From Actinomycetota bacterium (GTDB lineage: Bacteria > Actinomycetota > Actinomycetes > Nanopelagicales > Nanopelagicaceae), in the NCBI GenBank assembly GCA_009698615.1, contig WLPU01000016.1:1-43185 (forward strand): a DNA stretch of 43,185 nt, given 5' to 3'. The translations under genes and the position numbers were made by a program. The first letter of the stretch is position 1, and each line of letters starts with the position of its first letter. The notes beneath the pieces are model-generated. The model saw nothing but the letters and a program-made list of their open reading frames with translations. It ran no database searches and was not told the DNA's origin. Below are positions 7,578 to 16,040 of the stretch, one piece after another.

Positions 7578-8598
7578 TCCAGCGTTCAAGCAACTCTGAC
7601 GCCGCACCTGTATCGACCGCTGCTTTTGCAGCAATAAGACCGTCAGTGATTCGCTGTTCGACGGATTCATTTTGCTTTCCTTCAAATGCCGCAATAGCTG
7701 CAGCCGCGTTAAGAACTACAGCATCCCGTGGGGCGCCGCGCTTTCCCGCAAATATTGCCCTCGTGATGCGGGCATTTTCTTGTGCATCTCCTCCTACCAA
7801 CTCTGATACCGGTGCAGTGTCGATACCGAAATCTTTTGGATCGATGTGATGAGAGGCGATATCTCCATTACCGATCGTTAAGAGTGTCGTAGATGTTGCA
7901 AGAGTTATTTCATCAAGACCATCATCGCCTCGAAAAACGAACCCGTCCACTCCCTTGGCAGCAAGCACCTGAGCCATCAACATATGCATTGCCGAGTTCG
8001 CCACTCCCACCGCTGCCGCCGCTGGTTTTGCTGGGTTTGCAAGCGGTCCTAAAATATTAAATACCGTTGCAATTCCTAGCTCTTTCCGGGCCGGTGCAGC
8101 AAACCGCATTGCAGGATGAAAAATTGGCGCGAAACAAAATCCGATTCCGAGTTCATTAACCGTTCGTGCAACACCAGGGCCATCAAGTGAAATGGTGACA
8201 CCCAATGCTTCTAGCAAATCAGCCGAACCTGATTTTGAGGATGCGGCGCGATTGCCATGTTTTACAACACGCGCGCCAGCTGCTGCTGCAATGATCGCGG
8301 CGGTGGTTGAAATATTAATTGTGTGTGCGCCGTCCCCACCGGTACCGACCGTATCGACTGATCGCAGGCCGATCGAAATCGGCGCGCTATGTTGGTACAT
8401 CTCATCTACTAATGCGCCAATTTCCTCCGCTGATTCTCCTTTTTCCTTCAGCCCAAGAAGAAACTCCTTAATTTGATCTGTCTCTGCTTTTCCCGAAAGA
8501 ATCTCGCGCATCGTCCAGCGCGCTTGATCCGGAGATAAATTTTGACCATGTTGTAAGGCCTCTAAATTACTAGCCCAGGAAATACTTCCGGAGGACAC
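7546..8598 (-). CDS. trpD: Anthranilate phosphoribosyltransferase
   Basis: TrpD (EC 2.4.2.18) transfers the phosphoribosyl group from PRPP to anthranilate in tryptophan synthesis, in the cytoplasm. The PRPP-binding loop GTGGDGAHTINIS and the downstream KHGNRAASSKSGSADLLEALG are the family signatures, and length is normal (about 350 aa). A TTG at 8604 and a GTG at 8598 both open the frame. Neither has a strong ribosome site; a weak TAGGT suits the GTG. The gene follows the receiver-like gene by 2-8 bases, so the two are probably cotranscribed. As in many Actinobacteria, trpD stands apart from the other trp genes. Convergent overlap with the exonuclease gene is 32 bases. Confidence 0.96.
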   Translation of the reverse strand: MSSGSISWASNLEALQHGQNLSPDQARWTMREILSGKAETDQIKEFLLGLKEKGESAEEIGALVDEMYQHSAPISIGLRSVDTVGTGGDGAHTINISTTAAIIAAAAGARVVKHGNRAASSKSGSADLLEALGVTISLDGPGVARTVNELGIGFCFAPIFHPAMRFAAPARKELGIATVFNILGPLANPAKPAAAAVGVANSAMHMLMAQVLAAKGVDGFVFRGDDGLDEITLATSTTLLTIGNGDIASHHIDPKDFGIDTAPVSELVGGDAQENARITRAIFAGKRGAPRDAVVLNAAAAIAAFEGKQNESVEQRITDGLIAAKAAVDTGAASELLERWITLTAEIAAD

Positions 8599-8606
8599 GA
8601 GCAAAC

Positions 8607-9041
8607 CTAGTTGGTTGTATCAGCCAGTAAACGGGCGCGCAAAAGGTCGGCCACTTTATGAGCCACGGTAAATGGATCTACAGGGTGAGTAATGGTTGCA
8701 TCGGCGCGTGACCAAGCCGCTAACCATGCATCATCTGCGCGTGCAATGACGACCATCACCGGAGGACAGTTAAAAACTTCATCTTTTAGTTGACGAGCGA
8801 TCCCTAGCCCACCTTCTGGGACTGCTTCTCCATCGAGAATGAAAAGATCCGCGCGACAGCGACCTTCTGGACCCTTTCGATCTACGAAAACTCTAAGGGC
8901 ACTGCCGGTGGCAAACTCATGAATGTCATGTGGTGGCATATCTGAGGCGACAGCGCTTCCGAGTGCCGCAATAAGTGATTTGCGAACAGCTGAGTCATGA
9001 GAATAAACAACTAGTTGAGGGCGATGCACACTGGCTGACAT
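8607..9041 (-). CDS. Atypical response-regulator receiver-like protein
   Basis: A 144-aa single-domain protein with the outline of a CheY-type receiver. Strand 1 is LVVYSHDS, the putative phosphoacceptor is D70 in LFILDGEAVPEGG, strand 4 is VMVVIARADD, and the last loop is ITHPVDPF. The N-terminal acidic pair is reduced to SHD, the conserved Thr/Ser position reads Ala, and the conserved Lys before the cis-Pro is His119. It may therefore not be phosphorylated in the usual way. No output domain and no partner kinase are nearby. It is cotranscribed with trpD and divergent from ctaE, with about 150 bases between. I recall a similar gene beside trpD/ctaE in other Actinobacteria, but its role is unknown to me. 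Confidence 0.75.
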   Translation of the reverse strand: MSASVHRPQLVVYSHDSAVRKSLIAALGSAVASDMPPHDIHEFATGSALRVFVDRKGPEGRCRADLFILDGEAVPEGGLGIARQLKDEVFNCPPVMVVIARADDAWLAAWSRADATITHPVDPFTVAHKVADLLRARLLADTTN

Positions 9042-9193
9042 GCTGGTCAGTCTAATGTTGCTGAGGGAGAAAGTCTGCCTCTATCAAATAGCCCGAAAGG
9101 GAAGTGACCTGTTTCACCAACGAATGGACAATCCCCTTCGGAATCCGCCAAAAAGTGGGCACTTTTGATGCTCAGGTAGGGCAGAATCTCCCC

Positions 9194-9820
9194 ATGTCCA
9201 GCGCAAGTATTGCTACGCCAAGGATCAACCGCCCCAATCTCGTAGCGGTAGGGACGATTGTCTGGCTCTCCAGCGAATTGATGTTCTTTGCAGCGCTCTT
9301 TGCAATGTATTTCACAACTCGCGCAGTGCAAGGGCCAGCAACATGGCTGCATTCAACTGAAATGCTGAATATCAGATTTGCCGCCGTAAATACAACCGTC
9401 CTTGTTCTCTCCTCTGTCACATGTCAGTTTGGAGTGTTCGCAGCCGAACGCTTTCAAAATAAGCGCACGGGATCAATTTTTCAGTTCTCTAAATGGGGTA
9501 TGCGCGAATGGTTCGTCCTGACTTTTCTGATGGGCGCTTTTTTTGTTGGCGGCCAAATTTATGAATACGTCAATCTTGTCGGCGAAGGACTCACAATCTC
9601 ATCGCGCGCATACGGATCAGTTTTCTACATCACTACAGGATTCCACGGGCTACATGTCACCGGCGGTTTGATTGCATTTCTCATCGTGTTGCTCCGTGTT
9701 AACAGAGCGCAAAAATTTTCTCACTCACAGGCAACTACAGCCATTGTGGTTTCTTATTACTGGCACTTCGTCGACATCGTTTGGATCGCGCTTTTCTCCG
9801 CGATCTATTTGATTAAGTAG
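9194..9820 (+). CDS. ctaE: Cytochrome c oxidase subunit III
   Basis: Subunit III of the aa3-type oxidase, an integral membrane protein that supports proton uptake and stability. The frame is open from 9104, but the ATG at 9194 ([20 protein letters not shown]) gives the 208-aa length normal for actinobacterial CtaE; the earlier part does not look like CtaE. Family marks include [26 protein letters not shown] and [15 protein letters not shown], with about five membrane helices as in other actinobacterial CtaE. It is the first gene of the ctaE-qcrC-qcrA-qcrB operon. No Shine-Dalgarno precedes the ATG, and CAGAAT six bases upstream could be the -10 of a leaderless transcript. Confidence 0.96.
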   Translation: MSSASIATPRINRPNLVAVGTIVWLSSELMFFAALFAMYFTTRAVQGPATWLHSTEMLNIRFAAVNTTVLVLSSVTCQFGVFAAERFQNKRTGSIFQFSKWGMREWFVLTFLMGAFFVGGQIYEYVNLVGEGLTISSRAYGSVFYITTGFHGLHVTGGLIAFLIVLLRVNRAQKFSHSQATTAIVVSYYWHFVDIVWIALFSAIYLIK

Positions 9821-9836
9821 CGGAGGAAATAATCTA

Positions 9837-10628
9837 GTGAAGCGTTTATCCCGCTATCGCAAGCATCGATTTGCTAGTCCGCTCGCTCTACTGTTCGCGC
9901 TCTTTCTCATTGGCACCACGTTTTCAGTAGCAAATGCAAGTTCGCCCAAAGCCTCAGCATCACTCTCCCGCTCCGCGGCAGTTGATGAGGGTCGTCAGAT
10001 ATTTCTAAAGGGCTGCTCATCTTGTCACGGCCTCAATGCCGAAGGTGGAAAAATTGCACCCTCTTTGCTGGGCGTTGGCGCCGCATCTGTAGATTTTCAA
10101 GTGGGTACCGGTCGCATGCCTATGGCTGACATGTCAGTCCAGGCGATGCGCAAAAAGCCTTTATACAACCCTGACCAAGTTGCAGCACTTGCGAATTATG
10201 TAGCTTCCCTTGCTCCAGGACCTGGAATCCCTGGCGATGAAATAATGGTTTATGAACGCGATGGCAATACCGCACAAGGAGGCGAACTATTTCGCACCAA
10301 CTGCGCAATGTGTCATAACTTTGCTGGCCAAGGTGGCGCTTTGAGTCAGGGCAAATATGCACCCACGGTCATGGGCGCAGACGCTAAAACTATTTATGAA
10401 GCAATGATCACTGGACCACAATCAATGCCAGTGTTTTCAGACAGAATTATTACTCCCGCCGAAAAACTTTCAATCATCAAATGGATCAAAGGAGCAGAAG
10501 TTGAACCAGCTCTAGGTGGCGCAGCGTTGGGTCGCGTTGGGCCAGTCACTGAAGGGTTATTAGTTTGGACATTTGGACTTGGCCTGCTTATTGGTATTGC
10601 CGTATGGCTAACAACGAAGGTGAGGTAA
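9837..10628 (+). CDS. qcrC: Dihaem cytochrome c subunit of the menaquinol:cytochrome c reductase
   Basis: The actinobacterial cytochrome cc that links complex III and IV in the bcc-aa3 supercomplex. Two haem c sites are CSSCH (60-64) and CAMCH (156-160), and Met residues in RMPMADMS and SMPVF are candidate axial ligands. Residues 14-35 form an N-terminal signal or anchor, and a C-terminal helix (about 240-258) anchors the protein, leaving both haem domains outside. The start is GTG with a strong GGAGGAAAT upstream, 16 bases after ctaE. Length of 263 aa is usual. The paired cytochrome c domains are the reason Actinobacteria can manage without soluble cytochrome c. Confidence 0.97.
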   Translation: MKRLSRYRKHRFASPLALLFALFLIGTTFSVANASSPKASASLSRSAAVDEGRQIFLKGCSSCHGLNAEGGKIAPSLLGVGAASVDFQVGTGRMPMADMSVQAMRKKPLYNPDQVAALANYVASLAPGPGIPGDEIMVYERDGNTAQGGELFRTNCAMCHNFAGQGGALSQGKYAPTVMGADAKTIYEAMITGPQSMPVFSDRIITPAEKLSIIKWIKGAEVEPALGGAALGRVGPVTEGLLVWTFGLGLLIGIAVWLTTKVR

Positions 10629-10632
10629 GACA

Positions 10633-11625
10633 ATGTCACGCGAGGTTGCACCTTTATCAGACCCAGGACTTCCAGATCATGTCCACCGTAAAGCTGACAC
10701 AGATCCAATTGCCGAAAAGAAAGCCGAGCGTCAGGTTGCTCTCTTTTTCGCATTTTCTGCGCTCGGAACAATCCTCTTCATCTATTCTTACCTTTTCATC
10801 CACCACGATCTATTTATTTTCATTCCGATTTTGGGTTCCACGAATGCGCATCAACTATTCTTAGGCCTGGGACTCACTTGCTCCCTTCTCTTTATTGGAA
10901 TGGGCGCTGTTCATTGGGCAAAATATCTGATGCCCGACAACGAAGTGATTGCCCACCGCCATGAATTCAGATCGCCGGAAAATGAACGCGCGGACTTCAT
11001 CGCAACTGTCAAGGAAGGAGCCGCCGCATCTGGCCTTGGACGTCGATCAATCATTAAGAGGTCTCTGGCCCTTTCGATGGGACTAGTTGGGCTTTCCCCA
11101 TTACTTTTACTCCGAGACCTTGGCCCCCTTCCTGAAAAACAACTTGAAACCACCAGCTGGAAAACAGGCACCCGTCTAGTTACTGACCCAGGCAATCGCC
11201 CCATCAAACCAGCAGATCTAGAAGTTGGCGCAGTTGCTCAAGTACTTCCCGAACTTGTTGAAGGGCAAGAGCGAATCTTAAACAATATTGGCAAAGATGC
11301 AGTTTTATTGATTCGCCTACGGCCCGAAGAATTCCAGCTCTCCCCTGAGCGATTGTCGTGGACTCACGAAGGAATCATTGCGTTTTCTAAAATTTGCTCA
11401 CACATGGGTTGTGCCGTTGCACTATATGAACAGCAGACAAAGCATTTGTTATGCCCTTGTCATCAATCCACATTCGATGTTCCTCGAGCAGCCAAAGTTA
11501 TTTTCGGTCCAGCGGCTCGGCCCCTACCCCAATTAGCTATCACTCTTGATAGCGAGGGTTACTTAATTGCAAAACAACCATTCACCGAACCAGTCGGACC
11601 TAGTTTCTGGGAGCGTTCATCATGA
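10633..11625 (+). CDS. qcrA: Rieske iron-sulfur subunit of the menaquinol:cytochrome c reductase
   Basis: Carries the 2Fe-2S cluster that takes electrons from menaquinol at the Qo site. Cluster ligands are C255 and H257 (CSHMGC) and C274 and H277 (CPCH); C260 and C276 form the expected disulfide. The actinobacterial N-terminal extension is present, with helices near 36-55, 72-95 and 143-161. The RR in LGRRSIIKR (137-138) ahead of the last helix is consistent with the known Tat-dependent insertion of that helix in Actinobacteria. The gene is 4 bases after qcrC and overlaps qcrB by ATGA. Length is 330 aa. Confidence 0.97.
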   Translation: MSREVAPLSDPGLPDHVHRKADTDPIAEKKAERQVALFFAFSALGTILFIYSYLFIHHDLFIFIPILGSTNAHQLFLGLGLTCSLLFIGMGAVHWAKYLMPDNEVIAHRHEFRSPENERADFIATVKEGAAASGLGRRSIIKRSLALSMGLVGLSPLLLLRDLGPLPEKQLETTSWKTGTRLVTDPGNRPIKPADLEVGAVAQVLPELVEGQERILNNIGKDAVLLIRLRPEEFQLSPERLSWTHEGIIAFSKICSHMGCAVALYEQQTKHLLCPCHQSTFDVPRAAKVIFGPAARPLPQLAITLDSEGYLIAKQPFTEPVGPSFWERSS

Positions 11626-13208
11626 GTACTGGCGAGAAAGCCCTTGGATCTGTTGCCAATTATGTAGATGAACGCACTGGTGCAGCAGCATGGATGAAGA
11701 AAAACCTCAACAAGGTTTTCCCCGATCACTGGTCTTTCATGCTCGGCGAAGTGACGCTCTACTCTTTCATAATTTTGTTGCTATCTGGCACCTTCCTGAC
11801 ATTTTGGTTTGACCCCTCACAACGGGAAGTTCTATATGAAGGCGAATATCAACCCCTAAACGGTCTCAAAATGTCTGCCGCGTACGCTTCTACTTTACAT
11901 ATTTCTTTTGACATTCGTGGTGGACTATTAATGCGCCAGATCCATCACTGGGCGGCTCTGCTCTTTATGGCCGCAATGATTGCGCACCTACTCCGAATCT
12001 TCTTCACGGGAGCTTTCCGTAAGCCTCGGGAGTTCAACTGGATTATCGGAGTAGGCCTTGTAACTCTAGGTATCGTCGAAGGTTTCCTCGGGTATTCGCT
12101 TCCCGATGACTTGCTCTCGGGCACTGGCATCCGTATCGCAGAGGCGATACTCCAGGCAATCCCAGTCGTCGGAACATATTTAGCATTCTTCGCATTTGGC
12201 GGTGCTTTTCCGGGTGAGGCATTCATCCCAAGAATTTTTACTGTCCACGTTCTTTTATTACCCGGGATTTTCTTAGCTCTCATCACTGTGCATTTAATGC
12301 TCGTCTGGTACCAAAAGCACACCCAGTTTCCTGGGCCTGGGCGAACCGAAAAAAATGTGGTTGGTTATTCGCTCATGCCTATCTATATGGCCAAAGCTGG
12401 CGGATTTTTCTTCATAGTTTTTGGGGTCACCGCCTTCCTCTCCACTGTGGCATCCATTAACCCCATTTGGCTTTACGGTCCATACACTCCCGGTCAGATT
12501 TCTGCAGGCTCTCAACCAGACTGGTATATGGGTTGGCTTGATGGGCTTGTTCGCATGTCCCCACCGATTGAGACCCATGCATTTGGACATACGATTTCCT
12601 GGAACATTTTAATTCCTGGTTTAATCGTTCCCGGAATACTTTTCACTGGAATGGCTCTTTATCCGTTCATCGAAAGTTGGCTGACTGGCGATAAGCGAGA
12701 ACATCATCTGCTTGATCGACCACGTAACGTTCCAAATCGGACAGCGCTTGGGGCGATGTCCCTCACCTTTATCGTTGTCACAGTCATTAATGGCGGCAAT
12801 GACATCATTGCAACAAATTTCTCCCTCACTATTAATCAAATCATGTGGGCGAGCCGAATTGGAATTTTTGTATTACCTCCTCTTGCGTTTGTTATTACGA
12901 AAAGATTGTGTCTTTCGCTTCAGCGCGCAGATCGGGATCTAGTTTTACATGGCAAGGAATCAGGCACTCTGCTGCGTTTACCTCATGGTGAGTTTGTAGA
13001 AGTTCACCAGCCTCTGAATGCTCATGAAACATTTGCTCTCACCCAGCATGAGCAAAAACCGGCTCTGGTACTTCCAACTTTCGATGATCATGGAGTTAAA
13101 CGACCACGTGCCATGCTCAACAAATGGCGCACACGGATGAGCTCAGCAGTCAGTGAGCAAATTCAAAAGCCCACCCCCGATGATATGAAAGAGATCGAAC
13201 ACCATTAA
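11622..13208 (+). CDS. qcrB: Cytochrome b subunit of the menaquinol:cytochrome c reductase
   Basis: Membrane cytochrome b of the bcc complex, 528 aa, in the actinobacterial long form with a C-terminal cytoplasmic tail. Haem b ligands are expected among H108/H109 and H122 in one helix and H209 and H224 in another; the second pair is separated by 14 residues. The Qo loop motif is PDWY at 299-302, a variant of PEWY. The start overlaps the qcrA stop codon. The tail after about residue 430 is hydrophilic and Pro-rich. It ends the ctaE-qcrCAB operon; no clear terminator was found before the next gene. Confidence 0.97.
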   Translation: MSTGEKALGSVANYVDERTGAAAWMKKNLNKVFPDHWSFMLGEVTLYSFIILLLSGTFLTFWFDPSQREVLYEGEYQPLNGLKMSAAYASTLHISFDIRGGLLMRQIHHWAALLFMAAMIAHLLRIFFTGAFRKPREFNWIIGVGLVTLGIVEGFLGYSLPDDLLSGTGIRIAEAILQAIPVVGTYLAFFAFGGAFPGEAFIPRIFTVHVLLLPGIFLALITVHLMLVWYQKHTQFPGPGRTEKNVVGYSLMPIYMAKAGGFFFIVFGVTAFLSTVASINPIWLYGPYTPGQISAGSQPDWYMGWLDGLVRMSPPIETHAFGHTISWNILIPGLIVPGILFTGMALYPFIESWLTGDKREHHLLDRPRNVPNRTALGAMSLTFIVVTVINGGNDIIATNFSLTINQIMWASRIGIFVLPPLAFVITKRLCLSLQRADRDLVLHGKESGTLLRLPHGEFVEVHQPLNAHETFALTQHEQKPALVLPTFDDHGVKRPRAMLNKWRTRMSSAVSEQIQKPTPDDMKEIEHH

Positions 13209-13268
13209 TTGCTTGTGAAGCCTCCCACATTCACACTTTGTACGGATCATCGGCGTACACTCAGCAAA

Positions 13269-13865
13269 ATGAAGCGCGCTTTAATTGCTCTTGCTTTGAT
13301 CTGTGCGGCAGGAAGTTTTTTCCCTGACAATGCTTCTGCAGCAAGTGTCGCTGCCGGCAGTAAGTGCCCGAAAATTGGAATATCAATTGCGACGCCAACG
13401 GCAAAGTACAAATGTGTGAAAACTGGAAAAAAGATCATTTGGCAAAAAATTCCAACGGCAAAACCGCAAACCGTCAGCAAACAAACCCCCACTAGCAGTA
13501 CTTCACTCGAGCCAACCCCTTCTCAACCCACTGTTAAGCCAACGCCTACTCCATCCACTTCGCCTACCACTTCGCCTACCTCAGCGCCTTCTCAAGCCAC
13601 TGTTAAGCCAATGCCTGCTCCATCCACTTCGCCTAGCTCAGCGCCTTCTCAAGCCACTGTTAAGCCAACGCCTGCTCCATCCCAAACGCCTGCTGCATCA
13701 ACTTCGCCAGGGGAGGCTCAAAGCGCTTCACCCGCCCCCACAACAACTGAAGCTTCCGTATTCCCATCTCAACCTGGTTATTCATGTGAAGTCAACGGAG
13801 AGATTACGAATTGGGGCAACGGAAAGATCATTTGTGCCTATCACCTTTGGAATATTGTTTCTTAA
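13269..13865 (+). CDS. Secreted Pro/Thr/Ser-rich low-complexity protein
   Basis: I do not recognise a function. The frame is open from 13209, but the ATG at 13269 begins a clean signal peptide (MKRALIALALICAAGS, Ala-x-Ala site near residue 25). The mature protein (198 aa with signal) opens with a small two-Cys module, CPKIG...YKCVKTGKKIIW, of a type I associate with exported actinobacterial proteins. A Pro/Thr/Ser linker of roughly 100 residues follows, encoded by tandem repeats, and then a short C-terminal module with two further Cys (CEVNGEITNWGNG and IICAYHLW). The linker resembles a cell-wall-spanning stalk. It sits between qcrB and ctaF, inside the respiratory block, where homologous clusters usually hold other genes. 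Confidence 0.75.
   Translation: MKRALIALALICAAGSFFPDNASAASVAAGSKCPKIGISIATPTAKYKCVKTGKKIIWQKIPTAKPQTVSKQTPTSSTSLEPTPSQPTVKPTPTPSTSPTTSPTSAPSQATVKPMPAPSTSPSSAPSQATVKPTPAPSQTPAASTSPGEAQSASPAPTTTEASVFPSQPGYSCEVNGEITNWGNGKIICAYHLWNIVS
13518..13689 (+). repeat. Tandem repeats encoding a Pro/Thr-rich linker
   Basis: Three head-to-tail units each begin CCTTCTCAA and continue through CCACTGTTAAGCCAA. Unit 1 is 13518-13586 (69 bases, containing a 12-base internal duplication of ACTTCGCCTACC type), unit 2 is 13587-13643 (57 bases), and unit 3 is 13644 to about 13689 (partial). They encode PSQ(P/A)TVKP(T/M)P(T/A)PSTSP-like blocks. Near-identity at the DNA level suggests recent expansion, so copy number may vary between strains. 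Confidence 0.9.
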
Positions 13866-13976
13866 ATTGCCAATTTTCTAGAACTAAGATTGCTGAATCG
13901 CTTCGGCGTAAAAGATTTTTCGCAAAGGGAAAAAGCGGTCCGTAAAAAAGAAGAAGTCGCATGCATAACGATGAAA
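13866..13976. other. Spacer between convergent genes
   Basis: 111 bases separate the Pro/Thr-rich protein gene from the end of ctaF. A weak stem, TTTTTC with GAAAAA around 13915-13935, is mostly A-T and has no proper T-tract. I see no convincing terminator or gene. Confidence 0.3.
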
Positions 13977-14378
13977 CTAATGCGAGTGAGCTGAAGGTTT
14001 CTCGTATTCTGTCACAAAACCAATGATGCTAATGATCAAAGCACCTACCGCCATAATTGTTAACCACCAACCAATAACAAGACCGAGCCCTGCAGCACAA
14101 GCAGAGAGCGCAACTGGGAGTGGCCACCAAGAATGTGGACTATAAAACCCTAATTCGCCTGCTCCATCAGCAATCTCACCCGCATCATTATCTTCAGGCA
14201 AAATTCCACCAATTCTTTTGGCAGAAAACCACAAATAGAAAGCAATCAGTCCGGCAAGTCCACCACTGAGACCCATCGCAGTGATTCCGACCGCTTCACC
14301 ACCTAAATACCAATACACAACAGCTAGAAGCACATACAAAATCGCAAAACCTAGGAACAGTTTCCAGGTGACCTTCAT
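13977..14378 (-). CDS. ctaF: Cytochrome c oxidase subunit IV (actinobacterial type)
   Basis: Small membrane subunit of the actinobacterial aa3 oxidase, 133 aa. Four hydrophobic segments (about 5-25, 32-52, 84-104, 106-124) and the central GFYSPHSWWPLPVALS stretch match the CtaF family. It is the last gene of ctaC-ctaD-ctaF, separated by 3 bases from ctaD. In actinobacterial supercomplexes this subunit packs against CtaD; no catalytic residues are expected. Confidence 0.93.
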   Translation of the reverse strand: MKVTWKLFLGFAILYVLLAVVYWYLGGEAVGITAMGLSGGLAGLIAFYLWFSAKRIGGILPEDNDAGEIADGAGELGFYSPHSWWPLPVALSACAAGLGLVIGWWLTIMAVGALIISIIGFVTEYEKPSAHSH

Positions 14379-14381
14379 CTG

Positions 14382-16040
14382 TTAATGCCCCTCAGTCTTG
14401 ATGTGCGGATGATGCAGATCAAATGCTGGACGCTCGCTGCGGATGCGCGGCATTGAGGTGAAGTTATGTCGTGGTGGTGGACACGAAGTTGCCCATTCCA
14501 ACGAAGCTCCGTAACCCCAAGGATCATCAACGCCCACCAATGGTGATTTGCGGGTAATCCAAATATTGATAAGGAAGGGAATCATTCCAGCAGCTAGCAA
14601 GAAGGATCCGACTGTAGACACTTGGTTCATAAATGTGAATCCATCAGTAGGCAAATAATCCGCATATCTGCGAGGGAAACCCTTAATTCCGAGCCAATGT
14701 TGGATCAAGAAAGTCATATGGAAGCCAAAAAAAGTCATCCAAAAGTGAATCTTTCCAAGGCGTTCGTTGAGCATTTTTCCAGTCATTTTTGGCCACCAGA
14801 AATAGAAACCAGCAAACATCGCGAAGACCACAGTCCCAAAGAGAACATAATGGAAATGTGCGACAACGAAGTAGGAGGCAGAAACTGCAAAATCCAATGG
14901 AGGTGAGGCCAAGATAATTCCAGTCAGGCCGCCAAAGAGGAAAGTAATCAGGAAGCCAACGGTCCAAAGCATTGGAGTTTCGAAAGAAAGAGACCCTCTC
15001 CACATTGTGCCGATCCAGTTGAAGAACTTGACTCCTGTGGGCACTCCGATAAGGAATGTCATAAAGGAGAAGAACGGTAAAAGTACCTGTCCAGTTGCAA
15101 AGAGGTGGTGAGCCCACACCGAAACCGAAAGTGCGGCAATCGCAATTGTCGCTGCGATCAATCCCTTGTATCCAAAAATCGGCTTGCGACTAAATACTGG
15201 CAAGATCTCTGTTGCTATACCGAAAAATGGAAGCGCTAGAATATAAACTTCTGGGTGGCCGAAGAACCAGAATAAATGCTGCCACAACATCGCACCACCA
15301 TTTGCAGGATCGAAAAGGTGTGATCCAAAAAGTCTGTCAGATTCAAGGCCCAGAAAAGCTGCTGCCAGCGGCGGAAAAGCTAAGAGAACAAGAACTGAAG
15401 TAAGAAGGACGTTCCAGGAGAAAATCGACATGCGAAACATTGTCATACCAGGTGCGCGCATAGTAAAAATAGTTGTAATGAAATTTACGCCACTCAAAAT
15501 AGTACCTAGGCCACTGAGAGCTAAACCGATAACCCACAGGTCTCCACCAATTCCTGGTGTGAATTGGGAATTGGAAAGGGGCGCATAAGCGGTCCAGCCA
15601 AATGATGCCGCTCCCCCAGGTGAAAGAAACCCTCCAAAAGCCATCAGACCACCAAAAAGAAAAAGCCAATAAGACATCATGTTGAGGCGAGGGAATGCTA
15701 CGTCGGCTGCTCCAATTTGCAGCGGCATAATCACATTTGCAAAACCGACGAAAAGTGGCGTCGCAAACATCAACAACATAATGGTTCCGTGCATTGTGAA
15801 AATCTGGTTGTACTGCTCATTACTCAAAAACTGAAGCCCCGGTTGTGCTAATTCCGATCGCAAAAGTAGCGCCAAGATGCCCGCAATTAAGAACCAAGAA
15901 AAAGATGTAATCAGGTACAGATACCCAATAGTTTTATGGTCAGTTGACGTCGCCCATTTAACGAAGAAGCGACCTCCCGTGGCTCTCTTTTGTGGCGTGG
16001 ATATGCCGGCGATTTTCGGTGGTTGTGCATACGTTGTCAT
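14382..16040 (-). CDS. ctaD: Cytochrome c oxidase subunit I (aa3 type, A1 class)
   Basis: Catalytic haem-copper subunit, 552 aa, reducing O2 at haem a3/CuB and pumping protons. Key residues are present: H84 and H397 (haem a), H395 (haem a3), H262, H311 and H312 (CuB), Y266 cross-linked to H262 by family rule, the D-channel D113 and E264 (GHPEVY), and the K-channel K338. The stretch before AHFHYVL reads DFAVSASYF (383-391). Counting back from H395, positions equivalent to bovine H368/D369, ligands of the non-redox Mg/Mn site, are S387 and A388; other Actinobacteria, as I recall, have DFHVSDSYF with the Asp kept. It overlaps ctaC by 4 bases and is followed by ctaF. Confidence 0.97.
   Translation of the reverse strand: MTTYAQPPKIAGISTPQKRATGGRFFVKWATSTDHKTIGYLYLITSFSWFLIAGILALLLRSELAQPGLQFLSNEQYNQIFTMHGTIMLLMFATPLFVGFANVIMPLQIGAADVAFPRLNMMSYWLFLFGGLMAFGGFLSPGGAASFGWTAYAPLSNSQFTPGIGGDLWVIGLALSGLGTILSGVNFITTIFTMRAPGMTMFRMSIFSWNVLLTSVLVLLAFPPLAAAFLGLESDRLFGSHLFDPANGGAMLWQHLFWFFGHPEVYILALPFFGIATEILPVFSRKPIFGYKGLIAATIAIAALSVSVWAHHLFATGQVLLPFFSFMTFLIGVPTGVKFFNWIGTMWRGSLSFETPMLWTVGFLITFLFGGLTGIILASPPLDFAVSASYFVVAHFHYVLFGTVVFAMFAGFYFWWPKMTGKMLNERLGKIHFWMTFFGFHMTFLIQHWLGIKGFPRRYADYLPTDGFTFMNQVSTVGSFLLAAGMIPFLINIWITRKSPLVGVDDPWGYGASLEWATSCPPPRHNFTSMPRIRSERPAFDLHHPHIKTEGH

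Noticed and set aside
13518-13689. CRISPR array
   Set aside because: The repeats are contiguous, in frame with the Pro/Thr-rich protein and have no spacers.
13905-13940. Terminator between the Pro/Thr-rich gene and ctaF
   Set aside because: The possible stem is almost entirely A-T pairs and has no T-tract in either direction.
14683-15117. 144-codon minus-strand frame in ctaD
   Set aside because: Out of frame within ctaD, Trp/Cys/Leu-rich without family resemblance; ctaD is certain.
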